Shown here in pieces: positions 1 to 12,300 of a stretch of 64,000 bases of DNA. This DNA comes from Phoronis australis (taxonomy: Eukaryota; Phoronida; Phoronidae). The stretch covers positions 89,128 through 153,127 of the forward strand of contig NMRA01000424.1 in NCBI GenBank assembly GCA_002633005.1. Reading direction: 5' to 3'. Each line of letters starts with the position of its first letter. The first letter of the stretch is position 1. A program made the translations under genes and the position numbers. The notes under the pieces were generated by a model that saw only the letters and a program-made list of their open reading frames with translations, searched no databases and was not told the DNA's origin.

Positions 1-209
1 TGCAAAATGAACACTGCAAATTAAATTATATTGCAAATAGTCTATTTCGGTAAAAAGAGAACAAACTTGGGCGCCAGTTGCAATACAAATTATTACGAGT
101 GTGACCAATGTGGAAGAAAAGTTCGGAAAACTTGGTCTTTCATTGCTACGATGTCCAATCAAAGACAAGTGTCAGCTCTTTGGAAATGATTTTGTTGGTA
201 TTATTAAGC

Positions 210-609
210 GTACCGTATCGTGACAGATGAGTGTTTTATGGTAGTGACTAATAGGACCGTATCGTGACAGAAGAGTGTTTTATGCTAGCAACTAATAGGA
301 CCGTATCGTGACAGAAGATTGTTTTATGCTAGCAACTAATAGGACCGTATCGTGACAGAAGAGTGTTTTATGGTAGCGAGTAATAGGACCGTATCGTGAC
401 AGAAGAGTGTTTTATGGTAGCGACTAATAGGACCGTATCGTGACAGAAGAGTGTTTTATGGTAGCGACTAATATGACCGTATCGTGACAGAAGAGTGTTT
501 TATGGTAGCGACTAATAGGACCGTATCGTGACAGAAGAGTGTTTTATGGTAGCGACTAATATGACCGTATCGTGACAGAAGAGTGTTTTATGGTAGCGAC
601 TAATAGGAC
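210..609. repeat. 44-bp minisatellite, about nine tandem copies
   Basis: About nine head-to-tail copies of a 44-bp unit beginning gaccgtatcgtgacag and ending gactaatag. Units differ by single substitutions: one early unit has 'gatgag' for 'gaagag', two have 'ctagcaac' for 'gtagcgac', and some have 'tatgacc' for 'taggacc'. The array stops sharply near 609. Positions 1-209 hold no recognisable gene. Confidence 0.95.
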
Positions 610-1125
610 ATATTTTTCGTTTTACACTCTTACATCACACTTGATGTAAAAACGATTTAGTCAAGTAAATAAGAGTGTATCACAGTCTAGAAATAATTCG
701 TATGTATATTCTCGGAGATTTCGGACTTTTGCACAAGTGAGATTTAATCGTTGTTTAGACTTAGATGTGTGGAGCCAAAAACTGACTTAAGTCTTAAGTC
801 GCTTTTCATGAAACAGGGACCTGTTCCAACAAAACTGACTTAGCTAAGACAAATATTAAATTTTAGTAAATTTTATGATAAAACTTAAATTTGTCTCGGG
901 ACCGTTTCAAGAAAGAGGTCTTAAGTTTGAATTAAGTTTTTGATAAAAGTTTTGTCCTAATTTTAACTATCTTACTGGATGTGGAAATTTCAAAGTATGG
1001 AAGTTAAGACAAATCTTAACCTTAAGTCAAAAATGAACTTAAGTCAGATTCTTGAAATAGGCCCATGACCTCTAGGTTGAGTTAGTGTAAATAAAGTATT
1101 GTTTTCGCTGTATTTCTCCGCAAAG
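610..1125. other. Intron or upstream sequence of the lectin gene, no gene seen
   Basis: AT-rich sequence before the C-type lectin exon. It contains several short direct and inverted 'cttaagtc/gacttaag' motifs and a 'catgaaacagggacc' stretch resembling sequence near 47405-47423, which suggests a degenerate dispersed repeat. I see no exon here. Earlier exons of the lectin gene must lie before the window. Confidence 0.5.
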
Positions 1126-1254
1126 ACTGGGCACGTGGCGAACCCAACAATTACATGCCGTGGCTTGGAGCAGAGGACTGTGTAAGTCTTGACACAAGGG
1201 TCAAGGGTTGGAACGACAACAGGTGCAATACTCCACTTTGGTTCATTTGCGAAG
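1126..1254 (+). CDS. C-type lectin-like domain, C-terminal exon
   Basis: Exon bounded by acceptor 'gcaaag' and donor 'GAAG|GTGAGA', running from phase 1 to phase 1. The translation begins DWARGEPNNYMPW and ends in WNDNRCNTPLWFICEG. This is the end of a C-type lectin-like domain: the EPN carbohydrate/Ca-binding triplet, the EDC cysteine, the WND motif, and the last two conserved cysteines (NRC and FIC). In this family EPN plus WND usually indicates Ca-dependent, mannose-type sugar binding. The first half of the domain lies in exons outside the window. The frame continues into the EGF exon at 1861. Confidence 0.85.
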
Positions 1255-1860
1255 GTGAGAATATTGTACCAAATTAATACTTTCTATGGAATATTACACT
1301 TGACACCATTACCGAGTCTACCATGAAGCTAACAAATTTAAGCTTCAGACCCCTAGTACTGCAAGGGTCCTTAATTGTTCCAGATATCCGAATAAATTAA
1401 CTGAGGTGCACGTACGTGTACTGCTAAGAGCCCTCCACAAAACAGAGCCCCATTTTGCAACTGCAGGACTTCATAACGTGGTGGCATACATAGAGTGTTT
1501 TGAACATAGTATAAAAGCATTGCCATAATAGAGCAGCTTACTATGAGTAGAAGATGGTGACGGGGGATGGACCTCGACCGATGGGATGCCGAGTGATCAG
1601 GTGGGATTTTGGCATTCTACATTTTGGAATTGTTTCTGGTTGCCAGGAATCCACAGATCAAGCTTTAGGCCACTGAAAATGTAGATCTACATGTACCACT
1701 GGTTGATAGTAAGGCGGTTGAATGGTGCCGCGTAAGGGCGACAACAAGTTAGCGATAATCCTGAAACTACAAGCTAGTTTGCGCCATTGCTGTTTACTGC
1801 CTCAGCGTGAATGTAACAAATAGGATTTTTCTAATAGTGTGCATGTCAAATCTATTTCAG
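1255..1860 (+). other. Lectin gene intron
   Basis: Intron between the CTLD exon and the EGF exon. It begins gtgaga and ends with the polypyrimidine-AG 'tctatttcag'. Nothing else is recognised in it. Confidence 0.75.
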
Positions 1861-1946
1861 ATGAAAACGAATGCAAAGAGTACAGCGACCTCTGCTGGAG
1901 TCACCAGTGCGTCAATGAGGCAGGCTCCTACAGATGTCAATCATAG
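1861..1946 (+). CDS. Terminal exon: calcium-binding EGF-like module cut short
   Basis: The exon follows acceptor 'ctatttcag' and joins in phase 1 to give DENECKEYSDLC then CVNEAGSYRCQS and a TAG stop. It matches the start of a calcium-binding EGF module: D-x-N-E-C, then CVN..GSYRC with the Asn and aromatic positions typical of cbEGF. Only four of the six EGF cysteines are encoded before the stop, so the last disulphide (C5-C6) cannot form. Either this copy is truncated or pseudogenised, or the exon normally uses a donor that I cannot identify. An AATAAA at 2044-2049, about 100 bases downstream, supports a real transcript end. Confidence 0.75.
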
Positions 1947-2043
1947 CTGGTCGCCACGGTAACACCACAAAAAGGCGTAGTTTCCTGTCGCGTTAAAAGC
2001 GAAACATTGCACTGATTACTTCGATTAGCTTACGCTACGTGAT

Positions 2044-2049
2044 AATAAA
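2044..2049 (+). terminator. Candidate polyadenylation signal of the lectin gene
   Basis: Perfect AATAAA about 100 bases after the TAG stop of the EGF exon. Placement is right for a 3' UTR signal, but the sequence is common in AT-rich DNA. Confidence 0.45.
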
Positions 2050-4339
2050 ACAGACTTCCCGTGAACTATTTTTAGATTTCGATTTGTTATTAAAAATATC
2101 ATTCATCCTCACTGAAATCTACAACAGGCACGCCTATATTAAACTTCCAAAAAACTAAATTGATGCGTGTGCTTTACCAATGTTTGGTCACGGTGAGCGT
2201 GTTGTAGTTAACTCAGCAAATGTGACATTTAAAAAGTACATGTACATGTGATGCACTTCAAAACAAGTGTCTTGGGTGCTTTCCAAGCAGTTCATCTGTT
2301 TGCCCCCAAATGTCGTCGTGAACCGTCATTTGTCTTGGCCTGGTTCTTCCTGGAGACAAAAACTGACGGAGATGGTCTGAATGGGGAATAGGCTAGTTCT
2401 AATCATGATAAAAGTTTGACTGTCAACAAATCAAGCCATGAGAATTGATTTGTGAATCCATCAGGATGGGTTGGTCTCAGTCTGGTTTAAACTTGCTTAG
2501 ACGTTGGGTAACAAAACCCCAAATGTTAGTTGAGGAGTTGACCCATGAGAAACTGCACTTAAAAGCCCGAAAGAAGTTCTCACGGTGTCGAAAGGACGGA
2601 TATTCACACAGGTTAACCAGTCGTTCATTATCATTTGTTGTCATGCGTATGGCGAATTTCATTACGGAAGGGTGGTTAAAGTAAAACACGTACATGTCAG
2701 TGTAACATCGTTGTATGTTTTAATTTACAACTAAAAAGAGAATTTTATTTGCCCTCAATATTAAGTTTGAGACGGAAGAGTCCCACTCGGCTGACCGGTC
2801 AACGACCAAGTGTCTGACCGGTCAACACCGAAGTGTCAGTGCCAACTTCACTTCCTTCAATTAATAGTTTGTGATTTGCACAGTGAAAGCGTGTCATGGA
2901 AATAATCTGGTCGCGGGAAATATTTTGACTGAGGTAATTTCCAAATTGAATTCTCTCTTGAAGTGTTCATAAAAATCCAATTTAGAATTAAACGCTACAC
3001 ATTGGTTTCGGTTATCCAAACTGAAAACGATGTCAATTTCGATCCGATACCGAATTTAAGCCTTCCCACAGACAGTTGGACAAACTAATGGAGCTTCTAA
3101 CTTTTAAAAAGGGATACTAAACCCTCTTTTATTGATTTAACCATTTTTCGTTCTGTCACTTGCTGATGTACCATTTCTGTCTCACTTGAGTGATAAGAGC
3201 AAGAATCAACTAAAAACACATACTGTCTGTGTGAAAGATTGGATATTGCGATTCTTGGCGGGTGGGCTTTCCCTAACGGCCGTCGTGTAACTAACCTAAA
3301 TGGTTGGTCGCTCTTCTCCGTTCAGCAGACTTTATATGGATTTTTTTTCAAACCATGCTCCACACTTTTGAGGGTTGTCGAGGTTTACAAAGGGTAATTT
3401 TGTTTCAGAGACTTGGATGAGAAAGTCACTTTTAGAGTTAGTAGGTCGAAGTCGGGTTTGGTATCCTTTTAACAATGGTTGGTGAGTGGGGTAGTTGGAG
3501 TGGTCGAACATTAAAAGTATCATTGCGAGGTGTAGTAAAAACTAACTAACCATCATTTACTATGAATGAAGCAAAAACTATAGAAACAACAAGAAAAAAA
3601 ATCTAACCAAACGGCAGTATGATTCGATTTTCTGATTTTAACAGGCCTAGTCGCGAATTACATGTAACACAACTGACACAGACTTAAAACACAAGATGCT
3701 ATGATCATGAAAGACTAATGTGAACGCTAACTTGGCAGTGACGCCACCTGGAGGAAGAACGTCAGTCACCTTAACTATGAACTACTAGAAGTCAGATTTA
3801 ACGCTGAGAAATATTCTCGAGGTGCATGGGCCTCAAAGAGGGGACAAAATTTATAATTCTTGGATGACTTGTTCTGAATTTACAAATTCTTAGTGCAGTC
3901 TCACTGGCCATAACTGGAAGTGAGCTTCAGCATCGTGGGCTGGAGTGATACTAAACGTCTCAGGTGAGGGGAAAGTAAGGAAAACAGAATGAGAATTAAT
4001 TACAAGAAACAACACAAGACAGAAGTGTATTTACAAAGAAATATTTACGAGGCATATCCAAATATGATACTGAAAAGTGAGCACACAACTCAGCTACCAC
4101 CCTGCCGAAAAGGAGGTGCCGGAATGAAAAGTTCAACCGTGAATTTGGTGAAGTCAAATTCTGCGCCAAAAATCACGGCCAGTAGAAAATAAGTGGTTGC
4201 CGACTGCGCGTGCCAACTACAACAAGTAACTAAGAAACTTAAATATTACAACTCAGGTTCATGTACAGCCAAAACGGAACTTCGTCTTCTTGTACGCTTC
4301 AGACGTAGTGGCGAACGTCCAACCTTGGCAAAGGATCAT

Positions 4340-4505
4340 TGACGAATTCAGGATTTTGAGTTAAGGGGGGGGAGCAGGGCAGAGTATTAGCCAGGATTTA
4401 CCCGTCAGACATTCGCCGCACCGAACTGCCAAATGGAATCTGTGGAAATTTCAAAGGGGGCATAGCCGCGTTGCCCTTAACCCCACCCCCCCCCCTTCCG
4501 CCACT
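4340..4505 (+). repeat. Dispersed repeat family A, copy 1
   Basis: This matches the reverse complement of 18766-18846 ('caggattttgagtt', 'gggcagagtattagccag', 'cccgtcagacattcgc', 'ccgaactgcc'), and a shorter copy at 33865-33998 ('caggattttaagtta', 'gcccgtcggacattcgc', 'caaatggaatctgtg'). It has no coding content and is probably a short non-autonomous mobile element. Confidence 0.7.
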
Positions 4506-4555
4506 GAGGATGGCACTCGAGCGAGCAGCCAGTGCTGCGGGGTAGAGTTCTGTAA

Positions 4556-4668
4556 CGCCAGGATCTACGCTAAAAACAAGACTTTACGAGATTACGTGAT
4601 TACGTGAGATATTGCCGTGTATTTTGAATGAGAACACGTGATTTGGGCTAGATTTTTTTAGCTGCGAG
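4556..4668 (+). repeat. Dispersed repeat family B, copy 1
   Basis: Similar to 10300-10405: both carry 'gagattacgtgagatattgccgtg' (split by a small duplication in this copy), then 'ttttgaa.gag.acac' and 'ctagatttt...agct'. No ORF. Confidence 0.6.
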
Positions 4669-4816
4669 ACAGATATTGAATTCCGCCCAGGCTCAAGGAC
4701 CTCAATTTTCCAGGCACAAACCAGTTCTCACAGGGGTTTGCCTATCAGAACACACGTCAGCGGACTCGTCACCCTTTCTTCACTCTGTCAAAACAGGCCC
4801 GTAGCCAAGGGTTTCG

Positions 4817-4838
4817 GGGGGGTTCGATCGAACCCCCC
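4817..4838. repeat. Perfect 22-bp G6...C6 palindrome
   Basis: Six G, then ttcgatcgaa, then six C: a perfect palindrome that could form a cruciform or hairpin. Related G-run/C-run palindromes occur at 35571-35592 and 37907-37928, inside another repeat family. Confidence 0.8.
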
Positions 4839-7800
4839 TCCCCCACGAGGAAAAGGTCCAACCCTAGCCTAGGAGAAGATAGGATTTACTAAATGGACAA
4901 AAAATTGTTATAACTACGAGTTCTACTAACCACAATCATAACCAAGTTAATATTAATTTTGAATATACTTCTGATGTAAAGCACTTCACATAATCATTGG
5001 GTCGTATCCAGCCCGAGTGGTGACTGTGTAGGTGACGATTGGAGGAGGCTTTATGTTATTCATCGGCATTGAAAGCGCATGGTCTCTACACCATAGGGTA
5101 ACAAGGATGTCTAGAAATAAATATCTACATGTATGCCTAGCTCAAACTTCATAGCATCGAGAGAGATCCCCAAGTGTAGAGCGGTGTGAATGCCTTAAAA
5201 TCGACCAAGAAACAAAACAGAAGAAAGTGGGTTTGTTATTCGCTACTTTGGTGGACTTTCTTGCATAGCATGGATAAAGTGCAGGCATTTTCAAATTTTG
5301 AATTTTAAGTGATCGCCAAATATCTTGATCATCAAGTGTCCACTTTGGTTGTGGATTAGTGGATTGACATGCATGCGTGTACACGTGTGTGCGTTTCCGT
5401 TCCTTTAAATTCAGTACACGCCGACGGTATGTTCACTGACTACTCTGTCGTTTCTCAAAAATCAGACATTTTGCTGCCGCCCTTTCTTGCGCTGAAAAAT
5501 CCCGCATGTTCACATTATTAGGTAATTCTAGACCTCATTAAAACATTGGAAAATGAAGAAAGTCTTCTCTTGTCAATCAATGTCAATGGCGCACAATTTC
5601 TCAGATTTCATACGAGCAACAATTTTGATGGAAAAGGTTTCCAAGGTTATATGTACATGACCGAGGATTCACTACTCCGAAGGTTTGCTACCTTCGAATG
5701 TTCACCACTTCGAATGTCGACAATTCTAAGACCAGAACTCCGACAGTTCATTACTCTGATTTTCTACTGATGTTTCAGAACTGAAAAATGAATAAGGTAT
5801 TGTACTGGTGTCCATTTAATAACCATTTGAAGGGTGTGCAAGAGTTGAATAGTCCGGAAAAGTTTGATTTACATTGTTTACAAAAGAGCTCAGTTACAAT
5901 CTCTGGCAATCTTGATTCTTGAATCTAACCAAAGACTCATTCTCAATTAGGGACAATATATGGGCACGGGTCCGGCGACCAACGGCGGTTTTAAATTTTA
6001 TAAGACTGAATGAGACTTCGTGAAGACTGGCAGGGACAGGGTAGCTTGCTAACTACATTTAGTTTCGGCCCGACCGTACGAGTAGTTCCGGTGGGAGAGG
6101 TTGAAGCGCAGCGGCCCTAAACTTTTCTGTCGCGCTGTAAGATGACGCGATCTTGACATGAGCTTGATGAATGTATCGTGGTCGATAATTCATCAACATT
6201 CCTACTTCATATTCTTTTATAAATGTAAGTACGTACTAGTTGTTTCGTATTCGCAAGACATGCGGGAAATTTCACATGCACCTGGAATCCAAACAAAGTG
6301 ATTTATTAGGCGGGTGTACTGTTGTCGGTATAGTAGTATCTAATAACCGAAGTCTCGCTTATTTTTGCATGTAAAAGTACAGCAATTACACCTGATTCAG
6401 AAATTTTAGACATTTTCGGAGAAGTGAACCTTCGAAGGGGTGAACCTTCGAAGTAGTGAACCTTCGGAATAGTGAACCGGCGGAATAGTGGGCTGTTCCC
6501 ATTTCCAGCGATGTAAGCAACTATTAACAAAAATGCCATCAGATGAAAAATTACGTCAAGCCATTCTCTGACTAAATATTTCCATCGGAGTATGTGATAA
6601 GGTGTATTCACTCAGTTAAAAAAGCCCAATTTGAAAGTTTGGCAGTAGGTAGGCCTAACGCCATGTGGAGAACTTCTCGCTTAAACTGGTCACCGGTCAG
6701 ATTCCCTTAGCCCCAGACAACTTTTATGATGCCTATTCAGCTCGCCCTGTGTATTGACGTACGTGTAGATCTGAGCTAATGAAGTCGAAAGATAATAGTT
6801 AGCACTACTGTCTCAAAAATGATGGTTCTTAGTACACCCAAATTGGTTTCCATGGCATTTGCACCAAGTTACAGCCTGTAACTGTAGAGAGCAGTTTTAA
6901 CTTGGTACATTTTAAATATTACAAAATGACTAAAAAAGTTAATTTGTGTTTATCTTGACCTTGGGCAACTGCCCAAAGGAACGATGGTTTTAAATATTTT
7001 CATACCGGTTTTTGTTATTTCATTTTAATACTCATGTTGTTTTTTTTTCTTATCAGGAACGGGTTGATATATTTTTATTTTATTTTTAAACTTGAAGTAC
7101 AGTGTACCAAAAACAGTAGTAGATTTGATAGCCAGCGAAACTTAATTAGTTTAGCTAATTGTGAACCCATCCCTGAACTTTCCAGATTACATATACATTA
7201 AACATTTCACAGCGAACAAAACTCCACGCGTCATTAGTTCAAGTTTAATCTTTATTAGAACTCAAATCATAAAATATATACAAAAGTGCAAATGGTGATA
7301 GCCAAACTGAAGATCTAGAATCTCTGGACAATTTCGGTTGCAATAACTACATGTGTATTCTAGCTTTTTGTCAGTCATAAAAATTTAGACTTGGCATACG
7401 TTAACTACAACTGTTTCCTAGTCAAAAATCTGGTTAAACGAGATTGAAAGAATATCAAAGAATAATCCATGTGATGTATTGTTAACTCTGATCAGTGTTT
7501 CTAAATCCCCCGATTGTATCGATGTGCTTGGTAGTTTATCTTCAATCGTACCCAATGTTTGTAGTTTTTAGCTTTTAAGTTCATCCATTTTTGAAAATCG
7601 AAAACCTTACTTGGTTGTTTTTTCCGACTGAATACCGCCGTAATATTCGTTTTTCACAAAAATTATTTATTAATGCATTTTGAAAATTCGCAATTATGTA
7701 CAGGCAGTGATGATTACGACAGTTTATGGTCGGGTAATTACACTTAATTGGGTCTTGCTCGCGCAGGACAATGAGGTCATCACAACTGTATCCGACAGGG

Positions 7801-9087
7801 GCGCCGCACTCTCTTTGATCTTGGTGAAAGTCGCTCAGAAGGAAGGGCGGTGATAGTAAGCGTATTATAAACGGTATGGCGAGAACGTTAGTCTAAATTT
7901 ATGGATCACATTACATCCTGTTGTTTGCGAGCAACCGTCACGATATTCTCGTTTCTGGTATTACAAATTTCGTCTTATCTCAGGAACATAGAGCTGAGAG
8001 CCATCGTTGCCGTGGATACAGATTTCCCTTCCCCGTAATTAACCTGCGTCAAGCGCCTTATCAAGAACTCGAGTGTTGACGCTTGCAAAAGGTCCACCTT
8101 TCTAGAAATTCGAACAACCCCCGCCCAATGGTAGCTACGGGCCGGCAAAAACTCTAGGCAAAGAATGAAAAGTTTTGAGTCATTTCACATCACAAGCCCT
8201 ACAGATGAGCATAGAAACTTTATTATTTCTGGTATTTTTTACCCTTTCACTTTTGCTGAAAATCAAGCTAGACTAAGAAAAGTGGAGACAAAAAATGCAA
8301 AATCTGCACTTTTCACCCCAAAACCACCCTGCCGATGCTTAACTTATGCCAACATAAGATTCCGAAAGAAAATTTCCTACCAATTCCAAAAATGTGGTCC
8401 AAAAGTACTGTCAACCAACTAGATTTTTGCAAATATGGCTTTGTTTGAGGGCTACCTGAAATCGACGGCCAATTCCTCAGTCGCTACCCAGTAATGCACA
8501 GTTGCAACAGGGGGCCGCCATCTTGAACAAGAGTGCAGCTAAAGCCGGGCAAGTGGTCTTCTTTCATTCTCAACATGCTCACAAATACAAAAAACACATT
8601 CACTTGGCCTACATGCAATACCTAACTAAAATTGCCCCCAAGCCTGGCCTACCTCTACACTTTAATATTTTGGAATGCAAATTGGCCGCGGCCGCAGGCT
8701 AAGTGTTCAGTGCCACCTTATGCGTAAGATTACAGGTTTCGTCCACTGAAAATATACGGAATTGGCTGTCCATGTACTACAGTCTGTGGTGTGTCTTTGA
8801 GGCGCTTTGTTTTGTGTTAGTGAAATCGAAGAAGGGATAAGCAGTTGTTTTTATCTGAATTGTTTAAATAAATGGAAAATGCTTCGACATCAACAGGAAT
8901 TCAAAGTCTGTACGAACAAACCGTAAAATACCTCGTGAACAGTGATGTTTCCATAGCAGAGAACCACTTTGAATAATGCAAATTAGTCTATTTTTTGCGT
9001 TCCACGCCACTTTAAGCTAATTTTGAATTCAAACACTGGTCCACGCGCGCGTTTTTTTGCATTAGACAAGCATGCATTCCAAACGTA

Positions 9088-9334
9088 ATGGAACGCAAAC
9101 GAAAAGTAAAATTTGCAGTTTTGATAGCTCTTTTGTTCTATAGAATTATTCGGTTTGTCAAGAGCGATTTTCCACGTGGGGCCCACTATGGAAGTGAGTT
9201 TGTATTCGCGTTTCCCAAGAGCGGACAAAAGATTTTCTCTGGCGACAAAGGTGTGCTGGAAATACACATGGTCAGCTTCCGGGAAGCAACTGTCACCGTA
9301 ACCGTCTGGCCACGACTAAAGAACAGGTTCGTTG
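9088..9334 (+). CDS. IgGFc-type gene exon 1: signal peptide and start of domain
   Basis: The ATG at 9088 opens MERKRKVKFAVLIALLF, a basic n-region and hydrophobic core typical of a signal peptide. SDFPRG and GSEFVFAFPKSGQ follow, matching the opening strand of the IgGFc-binding N-terminal domain, then VLEIHMVSFREATVTVTVWP. The chosen donor is G|GTATGA at 9335 (phase 1), because it pairs with acceptor 'gcacag' at 11206. A weaker alternative is AG|GTTCGT at 9327 paired with an earlier acceptor. The ATG choice is inference: an upstream coding exon cannot be excluded. Confidence 0.65.
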
Positions 9335-12300
9335 GTATGAGGAGAACAAGGTGGGCGGGAGGGAAAGGGGGTACGGAACAAGGGATAGAAGTGGGAGGAC
9401 AGAGCGCAGAAGGGGGGAAGGGACGGGCGGCAGGGAGGCATAAGGAGACGGTTTAACAGTTTTCAAAGAACACTGCTCAACGTCAAAATTTGACAAAGCC
9501 GCGACTAAACAATCAGTCCTTTTCGACTACAACCAATTCCTTCTAAGCCTCGACAGGCGTTGCTCCACGCACTTTGTCGAAATCGCGACCATAAAAAGAA
9601 CGCGGAGGGAGGGTAGTGATGGGGGCAAGAATAAAGAGGAGGGAAGATGAGACCATGAGGAGGAGGTTCAAAAATGACGCATGCGTAGTGGGAGGTACAA
9701 ATCTGTATAAATATACAGCTTTGGAATGACGTGCGTAAAACATTGGCAAAATAAAATATCAAATTAGTGTCATTAAAAACTACACTTTTTTCGTTATTCT
9801 GCTGTTGCATTTGTGGACCAATGATAAGCGTCGGTTTTGAAGACCAAGAAAGAGAGAGACATCTGTTGTCAAATTGTTCGCCTACTCTCCTATCACCTGT
9901 TCTTCTTCGACAAGGTTGCCTGAACTCTCCCCAAATCTAGCAGATGGCTAGCGCTACAACGATAATTGTCATCAATTGTAACATATTTGCTTTATTCAGT
10001 TGGAGGAGAGCAGTTTTTGACATTCATTTTGTGTTGATTTTGTCATTTATAACCCACATCTTTCCAAAGCTGCAAATGTATACAGTAATGTTGTGTGCAA
10101 CGGCTACGAGAAGAGAGAGAGAGGGGGTATATGCGAGAAAGGATGAGAACTAAAGAGAAAGAGTGGTGAAGGAGACGGGGGTTACTCTGCTGTTTACGGC
10201 TATTCAGATTGCTATTGGTGTGCTTCGTTGTTTGTCTCTTTTACACGTTTTTGCCATTTATCCGTTCGTTCACTAAGTACAGCCTTCCGTTCAGTAAAGC
10301 TAGGACCTCGCTAAAAAGCATAACTTCGGGAGATTACGTGAGATATTGCCGTGCGTTTTGAACGAGGACACGCGACTTTGTCTAGATTTTAGCTAGGTCT
10401 TAACGTAGGTCTTGGCTTTACTGCACGCACACCAGGCCTTATCTATTATCCACAATCATATACCTCAAGAAAAACGTAAGATGACGTAATTCCACGTACG
10501 TGCAGTACCGGGGATTTCCAATGAAGCGCCCTAAGCTCTCTTTCCGAGACGACGATTTTTTCAACCGGGCATTTGTTGCGCGGGCGCTTCTTCAAAAACT
10601 TGTTGATACCTTTCAAATGATCTAATGCTGGGACAATGAGTACCTGCTGCTTAATTACTAGGATACAAGTGTGACTGCAAATTCATACTCTGTGTGTCAG
10701 GACATTAGAATACGTTGCACATAAGGATGTTTGTGTCATTCGTTTGCTCCAGTTTTTCACCAGTAGAAGTTAAAATGAAAACAGTTTTGGCAAACAATAG
10801 ATTGAGGAATTGAACCAAATTATATTTTGATGGTTTCCCTGTTGCCCTATATTTTCACAACGGCAAAACGTTGATGGATCATATGCCACTGGAGCATCCT
10901 GAAATTTTAGAACGAGGCTGAACTATACCTTTCCTGGAAACAAGAAATCGCAGAACTAAAAATACCAGCACGGTTTCATTTTGGCGGTTGTTTGATTGCC
11001 ATTAAAAATTAAGAGACTTTTGTCAACCTAAAATGGCAACTTATGTACAAAATAAAAGTAAAGACAATGATTAACACTTTAGACGAGTGTTTTCTAGACA
11101 TGTCCAGTCGCTTCTTCTACCCAAACAAAGCTTTCTGGTGATGAACGCTTTGTCGGAAATTCCTAGCACTGATGATGATTACAAGCTTAAAATATGCACA
11201 GCACAGGACGAGAGCACAACGGAGCGTTCTATCGGACAGCGATGACTTTAACCCCTTTGGACCCTGGGGTTCATCGGCTAGACTGGTCGTTGCAGGACCA
11301 CGGTGTCGATCTGCTGTCGGACGGGGTAGTCAGAATCGAAGTCGCCGAGGCCAAGAAAATAGCAGTATATGCCATGCTTACGTAAGTTGCTTTTCCATTT
11401 TTCTAATCGCAATGACAACTGGAGAGTTTCACATACATGTCAACCATTTTTGCTTTAATCATACCACTTTGTAGAATAAAAACTTTGCAAACCATAGCAC
11501 TGGCGAAAATGAGTAAAAATACTGATTGTGAATTGTATACTTGCATCATAATCTTGTAAATCTCGTTTGTCTACGTGAGCCAGTGAGTGACAAATGGCGA
11601 AGGGAACTGACGCAAATCTGAGATTATTTTGACAGAAGATAACTGCAAATAAAAGTAAATTGCTTTGAGAAATTTAGCTTCGGAAAAAGTTTAACAAATA
11701 CATAGAATAGGTAGCATTACAGCGCTACGTCACAGCACAGCAGAAACGGTAAAAAAGCAAATACGTAAAAAGCGTATTGGTTGACATGTAGGATTTCAAG
11801 ACGCAAAGAAGCGAAACTGATCACGTGGGAATGGATAGGCTCCCAGTGATCTCTAGAGCAGGAGAACGAGGCTTTGTTAAAGCGCAGTACGCCCTGTGAA
11901 AAGGTCTCTTAACGAAGTCAGTTGAGATGTTCTCCTATGACAGGCACCCGCTGTGACGAAGGAATAAGCTATCTCCCCATTGTTACAACTACAAGTGATC
12001 GGCCTGTTCTTCTTTCTGAAATTTTCCCGCCATTGACATTTTCGGTGCGTGCGCATCATAGAAAGTGGATTAGATTCCAGAACCCAGGAATTATCCACTG
12101 CGCAGTCAGTTTTGGACAGATGCTGCCTGTTCACTCACATCTATGATAAACTGAACTTTTGGCTGCTGAAATGTTAAGATGAAGTGACTTCTGGAGATCG
12201 ATCCTAGCACGTTTACATAGGCGCTGTTGCACTGGATGACTGCTATTATGCTATTGTGTCTATGAACTTTTCCTATATGACCTCTGACGCCATCCGTAAA

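Larger units (their letters stand above)
2050..9087. other. Gene-free stretch with dispersed repeats
   Basis: About 7 kb in which short open frames look random: none has recognisable homology or a coherent exon pattern. It holds two dispersed-repeat copies (4340-4505, 4556-4668) and a perfect G6...C6 palindrome (4817-4838). It is presumably intergenic between the lectin gene and the IgGFc-binding-like gene. Confidence 0.55.

Noticed and set aside
9088-9456. Read-through of exon 1 into an Arg/Gly-rich tail
   Set aside because: The tail is translation of the polypurine tract after the donor at 9335.
11172-11474. 100-codon ORF overlapping IgGFc-type exon 2
   Set aside because: It is a different frame from the domain-matching translation and does not fit neighbouring phases.
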